Notes under the pieces: model-generated
Databases searched by the model: none
Told to the model about the DNA's origin: nothing
The model's input: the letters and a program-made list of their open reading frames with translations, nothing else
NCBI RefSeq assembly: GCF_000719515.1
Contig: NZ_JOGR01000004.1
Location: 248,001-312,000 of the forward strand
Source: Glycomyces sp. NRRL B-16210
GTDB taxonomy: Bacteria; Actinomycetota; Actinomycetes; Mycobacteriales; Micromonosporaceae
DNA: 64,000 bases
Direction of reading: 5' to 3'
In this document: positions 50,472 to 58,996 of the stretch, piece by piece
How positions within the stretch are numbered: the stretch's first letter is position 1
Layout of the letters: each line of letters begins with the position of its first letter
Program-made: the position numbers and the translations under genes

Positions 50472-51998
50472 CTACTGGCCGAGCGGGCGCAGCCGCCGCA
50501 GCGCGAACACCGTGATCGCCAGCGCCGCCACCAAGACGCCGATCGCCGCCGCGGCGCCGAGGTTCACCGCGTCGGTGAACGCCGCCCGGCCCGCCTCCAC
50601 CAGCGCCGCGGCTTCGGCGGCGGGCAGGTGCTCGGCGCTCGCGAGCGCCGCCGGGAGGTTGTCGCGGGCCGCCTCGGGCACGCCCGCCGCGAGCGGCACC
50701 TCCGCCATCCGTCCGGTGTAGACGGCAGTGGACACCGCGCCGACCACCGCGATGCTCAGTGCCGAGCCGAGTTCGGAGGCGGTCTCCGACAGCGACGCCG
50801 CCGAGGAGGCCCGCTCCTTCGGGGCGGAGCCGACCACGAGGTCGGTGCCGAGGACGGCCGCGGGCATCAGGCCGATGTACAGCAGGACCACGCCGACGAT
50901 GAGCGTCGCGACGCCGCCGGAGGCCTCCAGTTGCGTGAACACGACCATTCCGGCGATCGAGAACACGATGCCGACGCCGATGACGAGCGCGGGGCGGATG
51001 CGGCTCGCCAGGGCGGGGGCGAGCACCGAGGCGACGATGCTGGCGGCCACGCCCGGGAGCATCAGCAGGCCCGTCTCCAATGGGGAGCGGTCCTTGACCA
51101 TCTGGGAGAACTGCACGAAGAGCATGAACACGCCGCCGATGGAGAGCATGGCCAGCAGCAGCACGCCGAGCGCGGCGGCGAAGCCGGGGCTGCGGAACAG
51201 GCGCAGGTCCACCAGCGGGTCGGGCAGGCGGCGCTGGCGGCGCAGGAACCAGGCGCCGAAGGCGACTCCCGCGATGAAGGTCCCCACGGTGACCGCGCTG
51301 AGGCCGTCTTTGGCGAACTCCTTGAGCGCGTAGACGCCCAGGAGCATCATGGCGAGCGACTGGAAGACGCTGAGCAGGTCGATGCGCCCGGCCGAGCGCT
51401 CGCGGTGCTCGGGCAGCAGCACCGGTCCGGCGATGAGCAGCAGCGCCATGACGGGCACGCCCAGCAGGAACACCGATCCCCACCAGAACCGCTCGAGCAT
51501 GAGGCCGCCGACGATCGGGCCGATCGCGCTGCCGATGATGAACGCGAGCATCCACATGCCAATGGCCATCGACCGCTGCTTCGCGTCGGCGAACATGTTG
51601 CCGATGAGCCCGAGGGTCGAGGGCATGAGGGTCGCCCCGGCGATCCCGAGGAGCGCCCGGGCGGCGATGAGCAGTTCGGCGGTGGGCGCGTAGGCGGCGA
51701 GCACCGAGGCCGCGCCGAATGCGGCGGCGCCGATGAGCAGCAGGCGCCTGCGGCCGATCCGGTCGCCGAGCGTGCCCATGGTCATGAGGAATCCGGCGAC
51801 CATGAAGCCGTAGATGTCGAGCACCCACAGCAGTTGCGTGCTCCCGGTCCCCAGGTCGGCGCTGAGCGCGGGTGCGGCCAGGTGCAGCACGTTCAGGTCG
51901 AGGGCGAGCAGCAGCACCGGCAGCGCCAGCACCGCCAGTCCGGTCCACTCCTTCGCTCCGGCCCGCGCCGGGGGCGTGTCCACTTCTGTGGCGGTCAT
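50472..51998 (-). CDS. MFS drug efflux transporter, DHA2 (14-helix) type
   Basis: The 508-residue protein has about 14 hydrophobic helices and DHA2 landmarks: LDLNVLHLAAPALSADLG near the start, GTLGDRIGRRRLLL (motif A) and the SmvA/EmrB-like LALLMLPGVAAS region (read as GLLMLPGVAAS). Likely role is export of toxic cations or antibiotics. It starts with ATG at 51998 and is divergent from the SARP regulator 107 bp away, which may control it. Confidence 0.88.
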   Translation of the reverse strand: MTATEVDTPPARAGAKEWTGLAVLALPVLLLALDLNVLHLAAPALSADLGTGSTQLLWVLDIYGFMVAGFLMTMGTLGDRIGRRRLLLIGAAAFGAASVLAAYAPTAELLIAARALLGIAGATLMPSTLGLIGNMFADAKQRSMAIGMWMLAFIIGSAIGPIVGGLMLERFWWGSVFLLGVPVMALLLIAGPVLLPEHRERSAGRIDLLSVFQSLAMMLLGVYALKEFAKDGLSAVTVGTFIAGVAFGAWFLRRQRRLPDPLVDLRLFRSPGFAAALGVLLLAMLSIGGVFMLFVQFSQMVKDRSPLETGLLMLPGVAASIVASVLAPALASRIRPALVIGVGIVFSIAGMVVFTQLEASGGVATLIVGVVLLYIGLMPAAVLGTDLVVGSAPKERASSAASLSETASELGSALSIAVVGAVSTAVYTGRMAEVPLAAGVPEAARDNLPAALASAEHLPAAEAAALVEAGRAAFTDAVNLGAAAAIGVLVAALAITVFALRRLRPLGQ

Positions 51999-52105
51999 CG
52001 AGTCCTCCTCGTCGTTTCCCTTGCTGGAGCAAGGGTCCGGGTGGCGCTCACGGTTCGCTCACGGAAAACTTTCGGTCTTCGCCCCTCCCCCGTTAGAGTT
52101 GAGCG

Positions 52106-55100
52106 GTGCGCTTCGGGATTCTCGGGCCGCTCGAGGTGCGAGCCGCCTCCGGTGAGCCGCTGCCGGTGCCCGAGCGGAAGGTCCGGGCGCTGCTCGCGCG
52201 CCTGCTGACCGAACCGGGCCGTGCCGTGCCGGTGGGCCGGCTCGTCGACGACCTGTGGGGCGATCGCCCGCCCGCGGAGGCGAAGGCGGCGCTCCAGACG
52301 AAGGTCTCGCAGCTGCGGCGCGTGCTCGCGGGCGGCGAGGCGCGGATCGAGCGGCTCGACGACAGCTACCGGCTCGCGGTCGCGGCCGACGCGATCGACG
52401 CCGAGGTGTTCGAGTCGCTGGTGCGCGAGGCGTCCCGGAGCGGGGCGGCCGAGCGGGCGAACCTGCTGGAGTCGGCCCTGGCGCTGTGGCGCGGTGCGGC
52501 GCTCGCGGAGTACGACGCGCTCGCCTCGACGGCCGCTCGACTGGAGGGGCTGCGGCTGACGGCCCTCGAAGACCTGCTCAGGGCCCGGATCGAACTGGGG
52601 CGCTACGACAGTGTGCTGGCCGAGTCGGCGGGGCTGATCGAGCGGCACCCGCTGCGCGAGGGGCTCTGGTGGGTCCACATGCGGGCGCTGTACTGCTCGG
52701 GCCGCCACAGTGAAGCGCTCGACGCCTATCGTGAACTGCGCGAACGGCTCTCGTCGCAGCTCGGGACCGAGCCGGGCCGGGAGGCGCAGGAGCTGCACCG
52801 GGCGATGCTCCGGCACGACCCGGCGCTGGCCCCGCCGCCCGAGACCGCGCCGGGGAACCTGCCCGCGCAGTTGACGGCGCTCATCGGCCGCGACGGCGAC
52901 CTCCAACGGCTCCAAGGGTTCCTGGAGGGCTCGCGGCTGGTGACGCTGACGGGCCCCGGCGGGGTCGGCAAGACCCGGCTCGCCTCCGGCGCCGCGGCAG
53001 CGGCGGCGGCCCCCGACGGGGTCTGGCTGATCGAACTGGCCTGCTACGAGGATTCGGCGAACGCCGAGGAGATCGCCGCGGGCATCGCCGAGACCATGGG
53101 CCTGGTCGGCGCCGGGCGCCGCGTGGACGCCGCCGACCCGTTCGCGCTCCTGCGTTCGGCGCTGGACCGGAAGCGGACGCTGGTGGTCATGGACAACTGC
53201 GAGCACCTCATCGGCGCCGCCGCCGAGCTGTGCGCGCGCCTGCTCGCCGAGGCGCCCGCCGCCCGCGTCCTCGCCACCAGCCGCGAGCCGCTGCGCATCC
53301 CCGGCGAACGGGTCGTGCCGGTCGAGCCGCTCGACGCCGACAGCGCCGTGCGGCTCTTCGTCGCCCGCGCGGGCGACGCGCAGCCCGGGTTCGCGGTCAC
53401 CGAGGCGAACGCGGCGGCCGTGGCCGCCGTCTGCGCCCGGCTCGACGGCCTGCCGCTGGCGCTCGAACTCGCGGCCACCCGCGTGCCCTCGCTCGGCATC
53501 GAGGCGCTCGCCCGGCAGATCACCGACCTCGTGCTCGGGGTCGAGGCCCGGGGCCTGCACGAGCGCCAGCGCACCCTGCGGGCCGTCATCGACTGGAGCT
53601 GGCGGCTGCTGGGCCCGGCCGAGCAGCTCGTGCTCAGGCGCCTGTCGGTCCCCGCCTCCGCCGCGCTCGACACGGTGCAGGCGCTGTGCGCCGGGGACCT
53701 GACCGAGACCGAGACGACGACGGCGCTGGCGAACCTCGTCGACCGCTCGCTGGCCCAGGTCGCGGGCGAGTCGGAGCGCCGGTACCGGTTGCTGGACACC
53801 GTGGCGGCCTACGGCCGCGAGCGGCTGCGCGAGGCGGGCGAGCACGGGCGCGTCGCCGATCTGCACGGGCGCCACTTCACCGAGCTCGCCGAGCGCTCCG
53901 CGACGGCCCTGCGCGGGAGGGAGCAGCGCCGGTGGCTCAAGCGGCTCGACGCCGACACCGCGAACCTCCACGCCGCGCTCGACGCCGCCGTGCGCCTCGG
54001 CGAGGCCGAGCGGGCGCTGCGGCTCGCGGTGGGCCTCGTCTGGTTCCGGTTCCTGCGCGGGGGCGTCCGCGAGGGCACGCGGTCGCTCCAGGCGGCCCTC
54101 GCCGTCGAGGGCGCGGCCCCGGCCGAGCTGATCGGCAGGGCCCGGTTCTGGCTGTCGTGCTTCGAGACGATGACCACCAGCGCGACCGGGCACGACCTCG
54201 CCGAGGCGCCCGGGCACATCGCGGCCTTCGCCGACCCCGGGGACCGCGCCCGCGCCCAGTTGTTCCTCGCGCTCACCCAGATCGGCGTCAGCGAGAACCG
54301 CGAGGCCGAGGGCTTCGCCGAGGAGAGCGCGGCGTACTTCGCGGCCGAGGGCGACCGGTGGGGCGGGGCGGCGGCCGACAGCGCCAAGGCCTGGTTCGCG
54401 CTCCTGCGCGGCGAGCTGGACCTGGCCTGGGAGCTGGCCTCCCGCGGCCGGGCCGCGTTCCGGGCGCTGGGCGACGGCTGGGGCGAGCTCCAGGCCCTCG
54501 AGTGCCTCGCCGTCCACGCCGAGGGCACCGGCGACTACGACCTGGCGCGGCGGATCAACCTGGAGGGCCTCGCGATCACCGAAGACCTGGAGCTGCGCAT
54601 GGAGGAGTCCTACCGGCTCTCGCGCCTGGGCCGCGTCGAGATGCTCCGCGGCGAGTTCGACCTGTCGCGGACCCTCCACCGGCGCGCGCTCGCGATGGCC
54701 GTCGAGCATTCGGTGGGCTTCTGCGAGATGTTCGCCGCGACCGGTCTGATGCTGCTGGAGCGGCGCAGCGGCCGCCTCGACGAGGCCGAGCGGATCGCCC
54801 GCGAATGGCTCGCGTGGGTGTCCGGGCCGCCCGCGCTCAGGGACGCCCAGGCGATGCTCTTGGGCGAACTCGGCTTCATCGCCGAGCAGCGCGGTGACGG
54901 CGAGGAGGCGCTGCGCCTGCACCGGGAGGCGCTCGCGGTCCTGGCGGGCGGGGAGTTCGGCGACCGCACGGCCGCCCCCGGCGCCGAGGGCGTGGCCGGG
55001 GCCTGGTCGCTGCTGGAGGCGCCCGAGGCCGCCGCGGTCCTCCTGGGAGGCGCGGCGGCGCTGCGCGAGCGGGCCGGGGCGCCGCTGCCGGACGGCGAGC

Positions 55101-55264
55101 GGTTCGACGTGGACCGCGTCGAGGCGCGGATCGTCGCATCGATCGGCCCCGCGGCGTTCGCCGAGGCGTTCGACCGCGGCCGAAAGATCGGGACCGAGGG
55201 CGTCCTGGCCATGGCCGCGAAGGAGCCCGGCAGGCCGGTCGGCCCGCAGCGGACGCCGGCCTGA
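52106..55264 (+). CDS. AfsR/SARP-type regulator with BTAD, ATPase and TPR-like domains
   Basis: The 1,052-residue protein begins with a SARP winged helix (GILGPLEVRAASGEPLPVPERKVRALLARLL, residues 4 to about 90). A bacterial transcriptional activation domain follows (VFESLVREAS to about 245). An NB-ARC-like ATPase comes next, with P-loop GPGGVGKTRLA at about 285. A long alpha-helical repeat region runs to the end (HFTELAERSATAL, HRRALAMAVEHSV). Regulators of this build switch on secondary-metabolite or stress genes in actinomycetes. Start is GTG. The ATP-grasp cluster lies about 6 kb away, so it is not an obvious target; the neighbouring DHA2 pump is the closest candidate. Confidence 0.88.
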   Translation: MRFGILGPLEVRAASGEPLPVPERKVRALLARLLTEPGRAVPVGRLVDDLWGDRPPAEAKAALQTKVSQLRRVLAGGEARIERLDDSYRLAVAADAIDAEVFESLVREASRSGAAERANLLESALALWRGAALAEYDALASTAARLEGLRLTALEDLLRARIELGRYDSVLAESAGLIERHPLREGLWWVHMRALYCSGRHSEALDAYRELRERLSSQLGTEPGREAQELHRAMLRHDPALAPPPETAPGNLPAQLTALIGRDGDLQRLQGFLEGSRLVTLTGPGGVGKTRLASGAAAAAAAPDGVWLIELACYEDSANAEEIAAGIAETMGLVGAGRRVDAADPFALLRSALDRKRTLVVMDNCEHLIGAAAELCARLLAEAPAARVLATSREPLRIPGERVVPVEPLDADSAVRLFVARAGDAQPGFAVTEANAAAVAAVCARLDGLPLALELAATRVPSLGIEALARQITDLVLGVEARGLHERQRTLRAVIDWSWRLLGPAEQLVLRRLSVPASAALDTVQALCAGDLTETETTTALANLVDRSLAQVAGESERRYRLLDTVAAYGRERLREAGEHGRVADLHGRHFTELAERSATALRGREQRRWLKRLDADTANLHAALDAAVRLGEAERALRLAVGLVWFRFLRGGVREGTRSLQAALAVEGAAPAELIGRARFWLSCFETMTTSATGHDLAEAPGHIAAFADPGDRARAQLFLALTQIGVSENREAEGFAEESAAYFAAEGDRWGGAAADSAKAWFALLRGELDLAWELASRGRAAFRALGDGWGELQALECLAVHAEGTGDYDLARRINLEGLAITEDLELRMEESYRLSRLGRVEMLRGEFDLSRTLHRRALAMAVEHSVGFCEMFAATGLMLLERRSGRLDEAERIAREWLAWVSGPPALRDAQAMLLGELGFIAEQRGDGEEALRLHREALAVLAGGEFGDRTAAPGAEGVAGAWSLLEAPEAAAVLLGGAAALRERAGAPLPDGERFDVDRVEARIVASIGPAAFAEAFDRGRKIGTEGVLAMAAKEPGRPVGPQRTPA

Positions 55265-55267
55265 CGG

Positions 55268-56479
55268 TCAGTCGGTCCCGTAGACGCGGGGGAAGGCGCG
55301 GTGGCGCGCCGCGGCCACGATGAGCAGCACCGGGACGCTGAGGATCACGACGCTCCACGGCAGCGCGATCGGGCCGCGGTGCGCCAGCAGGATCCCGCCG
55401 ACCGCGCCGCCGGCGGCCGTGGCGAGGTTCCACAGTGTCACGACGACGGCCTGCACGTTGTCGGCGGCCTTGCGCCCGGCGAGCCCGGCCGCGGTCTGGA
55501 GCAGCGTCGGCACGCCGCCGTGCCCCAGGCCCCACACCCCGATCGCGACGTAGACCAGCGCGGGGCTCTCGGCGAGCACCGCCAGGCCCGCGGTGGCGAG
55601 GGCGACCAGGACGGCCGCGCCGATCGTCAGGTGCCGCAGCCGCCGGTCGATGCGGGCCCCGACGATCCCGATGCCGAGGATCGAGGCGAGCCCGAAGACG
55701 AGCAGGGCCTTGTCGATGTCCCCGCCCATGCCGAAGCGTTCGAGGTAGGTCGCGATGTAGGTGTAGAGCACGTTGTAGGCGACGACGTAGAGGACGATGA
55801 CGGCCATGATCGCGGGCACGCCCGGGAGGGCGACCGCGCGCAGGACCGGGACGCGGTGCTCGGGGCGCTGTCCGGGGAAGTCGGGGACGATGAGGGCGAT
55901 CCAGACGATCGCGGCGACCGCGAGGGCGGACATGAGGCCGAAGGCCTCCCGCCAGCCGACCGCGCCGCCGATGAAGGCGCCCACGGGCACGCCGAGCGCG
56001 AGGGCGAGCGGGATGCCGGCCATGACGATGGCGATCGCTTTGCCCTGCAACGCGGGCGGGGCCATGCGCCGGGCGTAGCCGACCATGAGTGCCCAGGAGA
56101 GCCCGGCGGCCATGCCCGCGACGAACCGCGCGGCCATCGTCAGCGCGTAGTCGGCGGAGACCGCGGTGACGGTGTTGGCGACGACGAAGCCGCCCATGGC
56201 GAGCAGCAGGACCGGTCTGCGGTTCCACCCGGCGGTGAGGGTCGCCAGCGGGATCACGGTGAGGGCGGTGCCGACGGCGTAGACGGTCACCGCCTGGCCC
56301 ATGGCCGATTCGCTGACGTCAAGGGAGGCGCGCATCCCCGGGAGGAGCCCGGCCGGGAGGGCCTCGGTGATGACGGTGATGACCACGGCGGTGGCCAGCG
56401 CCAGCAGCCCTGGCACGGGCAGGCGGTCGGGTGCGGCCGCGGGGGTGTCCGCGGTGTCCCGCGTCGTCGTTTCGCTCAT
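55268..56479 (-). CDS. MFS efflux transporter, DHA1 type
   Basis: The 403-residue protein has 12 hydrophobic helices with ATAVVITVITEALPAGLLPGM (TM1), MGQAVTVYAVGTALTVIPLATLTAGWNRRPVLLL, and a second half starting RAVALPGVPAIMAVIVLYVVAYNVLYTYIATYL, resembling AraJ/NepI-like sugar or nucleoside exporters. It ends 3 bp after the convergent SARP gene stop. Its ATG at 56479 is divergent from the MerR regulator gene, separated by a MerR-type palindrome, so its expression is probably MerR-controlled. Confidence 0.87.
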   Translation of the reverse strand: MSETTTRDTADTPAAAPDRLPVPGLLALATAVVITVITEALPAGLLPGMRASLDVSESAMGQAVTVYAVGTALTVIPLATLTAGWNRRPVLLLAMGGFVVANTVTAVSADYALTMAARFVAGMAAGLSWALMVGYARRMAPPALQGKAIAIVMAGIPLALALGVPVGAFIGGAVGWREAFGLMSALAVAAIVWIALIVPDFPGQRPEHRVPVLRAVALPGVPAIMAVIVLYVVAYNVLYTYIATYLERFGMGGDIDKALLVFGLASILGIGIVGARIDRRLRHLTIGAAVLVALATAGLAVLAESPALVYVAIGVWGLGHGGVPTLLQTAAGLAGRKAADNVQAVVVTLWNLATAAGGAVGGILLAHRGPIALPWSVVILSVPVLLIVAAARHRAFPRVYGTD

Positions 56480-56494
56480 GTGCAGTAGTGTCGA

Positions 56495-56516
56495 ACCTTG
56501 ACACTAATGTCAAGGT
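56495..56516. promoter_or_regulatory. MerR-type operator between MFS and MerR genes
   Basis: ACCTTGACA at 56495 and its exact complement TGTCAAGGT at 56508 (9-bp arms, 4-nt CTAA spacer) form a perfect palindrome. It contains a TTGACA -35-like element on each strand, as in MerR-family promoters. It lies in the 65-bp divergent gap, so the adjacent MerR protein is the expected ligand-responsive regulator of the MFS pump and itself. Confidence 0.75.
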
Positions 56517-56544
56517 CCACGATTTTCGGGGTGAGGTGGCCCAC

Positions 56545-57327
56545 ATGAGGATCGGCGAGTTGGCGGAGCGCACGGGCGTCTCGCCGCGGCTGCTGCGCTA
56601 CTACGAGGCGGGCGGGCTCATCGCCGCCGAGCGCTCCCCGAACGGCTACCGGGACTTCGGCGAGCACAACGTGGCGCGGGTCGGGCAGATCCGGGGCCTC
56701 TTGGACGCCGGTATCCCGGTGAAGATCATCAGGCAGATCCTGCCGTGCCTGGGCGGGCCCGCGGACATCTACTTCCCCGATCCCGAACCGGAGATGCTGG
56801 CCCTGCTCGAGGAGCAACGCGACCGCATGACCCGCAAGGCCGAGTGCGTGCTGAAGAACCGCGACGCGATCGCCGAGTACCTCGACCGGGTGCGCAGCGG
56901 CGCGGCGGACGAGCCCGGCCGGGTCTTAGGACTTGCGGCCGAAGGGAACCGCGACCGCGGTCGGATGCCCGGTCGCTGCGGCGCCGATAGCGTCGGGCGT
57001 AGTCGGACCCCCCAGCGAAGCGAGGAGCGGCGATGTCCATTCTGGTCACCGGTGCCACGGGCAATGTCGGCCGCCACGTCGTCGCGGGCCTCGCCGGGGC
57101 CGGCCGCCGGGTCCGCGCGTTCACGCGGCGCCCGGGCGCCCGGTTCCCCGGCGGCGTCGAGGTCGCGGTCGGCGACCTGGCCGATCCGGCGGGTTTCGGC
57201 GCCGCCCTCGACGGGGTCACCGCGGTGCACCTCATCGCCGCCCAGGGCAGCGGGTTCGCGACCGTGCCGCTCGAAGCGCCCGAGGAGCTGGTCGCGCTCG
57301 CCGTCGAGGCGGGGGTGCGGCGGGTGA
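56545..57327 (+). CDS. MerR family transcriptional regulator with an over-long C-terminus
   Basis: Residues 1-70 are a clear MerR helix-turn-helix (RIGELAERTGVSPRLLRYYEAGGLIAAERSPNGYRDF). A coiled-coil stretch follows (ALLEEQRDRMTRKAECVLKNRDAIAEYLDRV) to about residue 125. No stop occurs in this frame until 57327, so 260 residues are encoded, and the last 98 or so overlap the following NmrA gene in another frame and look non-coding. A stop (TAG at about 56926) lies one frame off just after the coiled coil, so a one-base indel or a lost stop is likely. The functional protein probably ends near residue 130. Confidence 0.72.
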   Translation: MRIGELAERTGVSPRLLRYYEAGGLIAAERSPNGYRDFGEHNVARVGQIRGLLDAGIPVKIIRQILPCLGGPADIYFPDPEPEMLALLEEQRDRMTRKAECVLKNRDAIAEYLDRVRSGAADEPGRVLGLAAEGNRDRGRMPGRCGADSVGRSRTPQRSEERRCPFWSPVPRAMSAATSSRASPGPAAGSARSRGARAPGSPAASRSRSATWPIRRVSAPPSTGSPRCTSSPPRAAGSRPCRSKRPRSWSRSPSRRGCGG

Positions 57328-57854
57328 CGGTGCTGTGGAACGGGCAGCCGGGCCCGGTCGAGGCGGCCGTGGAGCGCAGCGGTCTGGAGTGGACGCACCT
57401 GCGGCCGGGCGGGTTCATGTCGAACGATCTGGGCTGGGCCGAGGCGGTTCGGTCCGAGGGCGTCGTGCGCGAGCCGTTCCCCGAGGCGGCGCATCGCCTC
57501 GTCGACGAGGCCGACATCGCGGCGGTGGCCGTCGCCGCGCTCACCGAGGACGGCCACGTCGGCCGGACGTACGCGCTCACCGGCGCCGAGGCGCTGACCG
57601 TTCCCGAGCGGGTCGCGGCGCTCGCGCGGGCGAGCGGCCGCGCGATCCGCTACGAGGAGCTGAGCCGGGCCGCCGCCCGCGAGCGCATGATCGGGGCGGG
57701 CCTGGACGCCGACAGCGCCGACTTCTTCCTGGACTGGCACGCCGGGTCGCAAGCGGAGGAGCCGGCCGAGGCGGCCGACATCGCGGCGATCACCGGCCGC
57801 CCGGCCGGGACGTACGCGCGGTGGGCGAAGCGCCAGGCGCCGCTGTTCTCCTGA
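57033..57854 (+). CDS. NAD(P)-binding protein, NmrA-like (atypical short-chain dehydrogenase)
   Basis: The 273-residue protein has the Rossmann motif ILVTGATGNVGRHVVAGL and the NmrA-like sequence GVTAVHLIAAQGS, then WTHLRPGGFMSNDLGW and TEDGHVGRTYALTGAEALT. It lacks the usual SDR catalytic Tyr-Lys pair as far as I can see, so it may sense NAD(P) redox state or act as a quinone or lactone reductase. It shares domain plan with the gene at 61086. It overlaps the C-terminal extension of the MerR frame and the end of the minus-strand hypothetical gene at 57650. Confidence 0.84.
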   Translation: MSILVTGATGNVGRHVVAGLAGAGRRVRAFTRRPGARFPGGVEVAVGDLADPAGFGAALDGVTAVHLIAAQGSGFATVPLEAPEELVALAVEAGVRRVTVLWNGQPGPVEAAVERSGLEWTHLRPGGFMSNDLGWAEAVRSEGVVREPFPEAAHRLVDEADIAAVAVAALTEDGHVGRTYALTGAEALTVPERVAALARASGRAIRYEELSRAAARERMIGAGLDADSADFFLDWHAGSQAEEPAEAADIAAITGRPAGTYARWAKRQAPLFS

Positions 57855-58996
57855 GCTAGGGCGTGTTTGGGAATCCCCGGTGAGTCGGTATCCGAGTCCA
57901 TTTGTTCGCTCGCGAGGCGGAAGGCCTTCCCGATACCGGTGTTGTATCGGGAAGACGCGTCGGTGCCCAGCTGCGCGAACAGCGGCACGGCCTCGGCGCC
58001 GCGGCCGGCGCTCACCAGGGCGTGCGCCGCCCACCGCCGGTCGCCGCCGGCGTCGACGCCGCCTCCGGCAGGCGTGGCCAGGCGGGCGAGGACCGCGTCG
58101 ATCGCGCGGTGGACTCGGGGGTCCCTCCAGATCTTCTCGTCGTGGTCCTCGTAGCCGAACGCGGCCTGGAGCACCAGGAACGCGAGCGAGGGCGAGGCGG
58201 CGGCGCGTTCGGCGAACGCGAACACCTGGTCGTAGCCGCCAGGCCCTTCGGGGGTCATGTACATGAGGGCGAACTCGTGTCCGGTGCGGTGCAGCGGGTC
58301 GCGGGCCTGGAGTTCGCGCCAGACGGCGCCGAACGCGTTGCCGTCGTAGCCGCGCCCGCGCGAGAGGATGATGAGCGTCGACCACGGGGTCGGGTCCTCG
58401 GGCGCGAGTTCGGCCGCGCGGTGCGCGGCGGCCTCGGAGCGCTGCACGGTCTGGTAGAACGCCTCGTGCTGCTGGGGCGCGGTCGCCTCGGGCGGCTGGT
58501 TGCCGCGCAGTTTCCATGCGAGCCAGAACAGGCCGTGGGCGTCGACGGCCGCGAGGTCGCGGTGCTCTCCGGCGGCGGCGCGCCACGCCTGGATCCAGGT
58601 GGCGTCGTCGGCGGCGGCCTCGCCGAGGGCGTGGACGGCGGCCGATCGCATCGCCCAGTCGCCGTAGCTGCGGCCGAGCAGGTCGGCGGCGGGCCGCCAG
58701 TCGCCGGCGCGCGCGGCGTCCACGGCCGCGGCGATCACCGGGACGGGTCGGCTCAGGTCGGTGCTCAGCGCGGCCTTGGGCGGCAGGCCCCAGCGGGTGA
58801 CGTCGACGGGAGGGATGTCGGGCAGGCCGGGGATGATCTCGGCCGGGTTGACGTTGGGGTCGACCTGCGCGATCAAAGCGATCAGGTCACCGTGGGGTGC
58901 GACTTCCAGGTATTGCGTCACCGACAGGCCCCGGCCCTTGGCCTCCTTGCGGAGGGCCTTGAGGACGCGGGTCTTAGTCGCCAGGAGCAGTGCCAC
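57650..58996 (-). CDS. Hypothetical protein, TPR-like helical
   Basis: The 448-residue product starts at GTG 58996 (VALLLATKTRVLKALRKEAKGRGLSVTQYL) and overlaps the upstream M48 peptidase stop by 23 bp, so translation is coupled. Its body (about residues 100-370) consists of repeated helical pairs (RSYGDWAMRSAAVHALGEAAADD, AYETW-like repeats) resembling TPR or clan-related scaffolds. No enzyme motif is recognised. The frame runs 205 bp into the convergent NmrA gene, ending ARLSSS*. The last 65-70 residues (QENSGAWRFAHRAYVP onward) look like antisense reading, so the natural stop may have been lost near 57860. Function unknown. Confidence 0.6.
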   Translation of the reverse strand: MALLLATKTRVLKALRKEAKGRGLSVTQYLEVAPHGDLIALIAQVDPNVNPAEIIPGLPDIPPVDVTRWGLPPKAALSTDLSRPVPVIAAAVDAARAGDWRPAADLLGRSYGDWAMRSAAVHALGEAAADDATWIQAWRAAAGEHRDLAAVDAHGLFWLAWKLRGNQPPEATAPQQHEAFYQTVQRSEAAAHRAAELAPEDPTPWSTLIILSRGRGYDGNAFGAVWRELQARDPLHRTGHEFALMYMTPEGPGGYDQVFAFAERAAASPSLAFLVLQAAFGYEDHDEKIWRDPRVHRAIDAVLARLATPAGGGVDAGGDRRWAAHALVSAGRGAEAVPLFAQLGTDASSRYNTGIGKAFRLASEQMDSDTDSPGIPKHALAQENSGAWRFAHRAYVPAGRPVIAAMSAASAGSSACDPACQSRKKSALSASRPAPIMRSRAAARLSSS

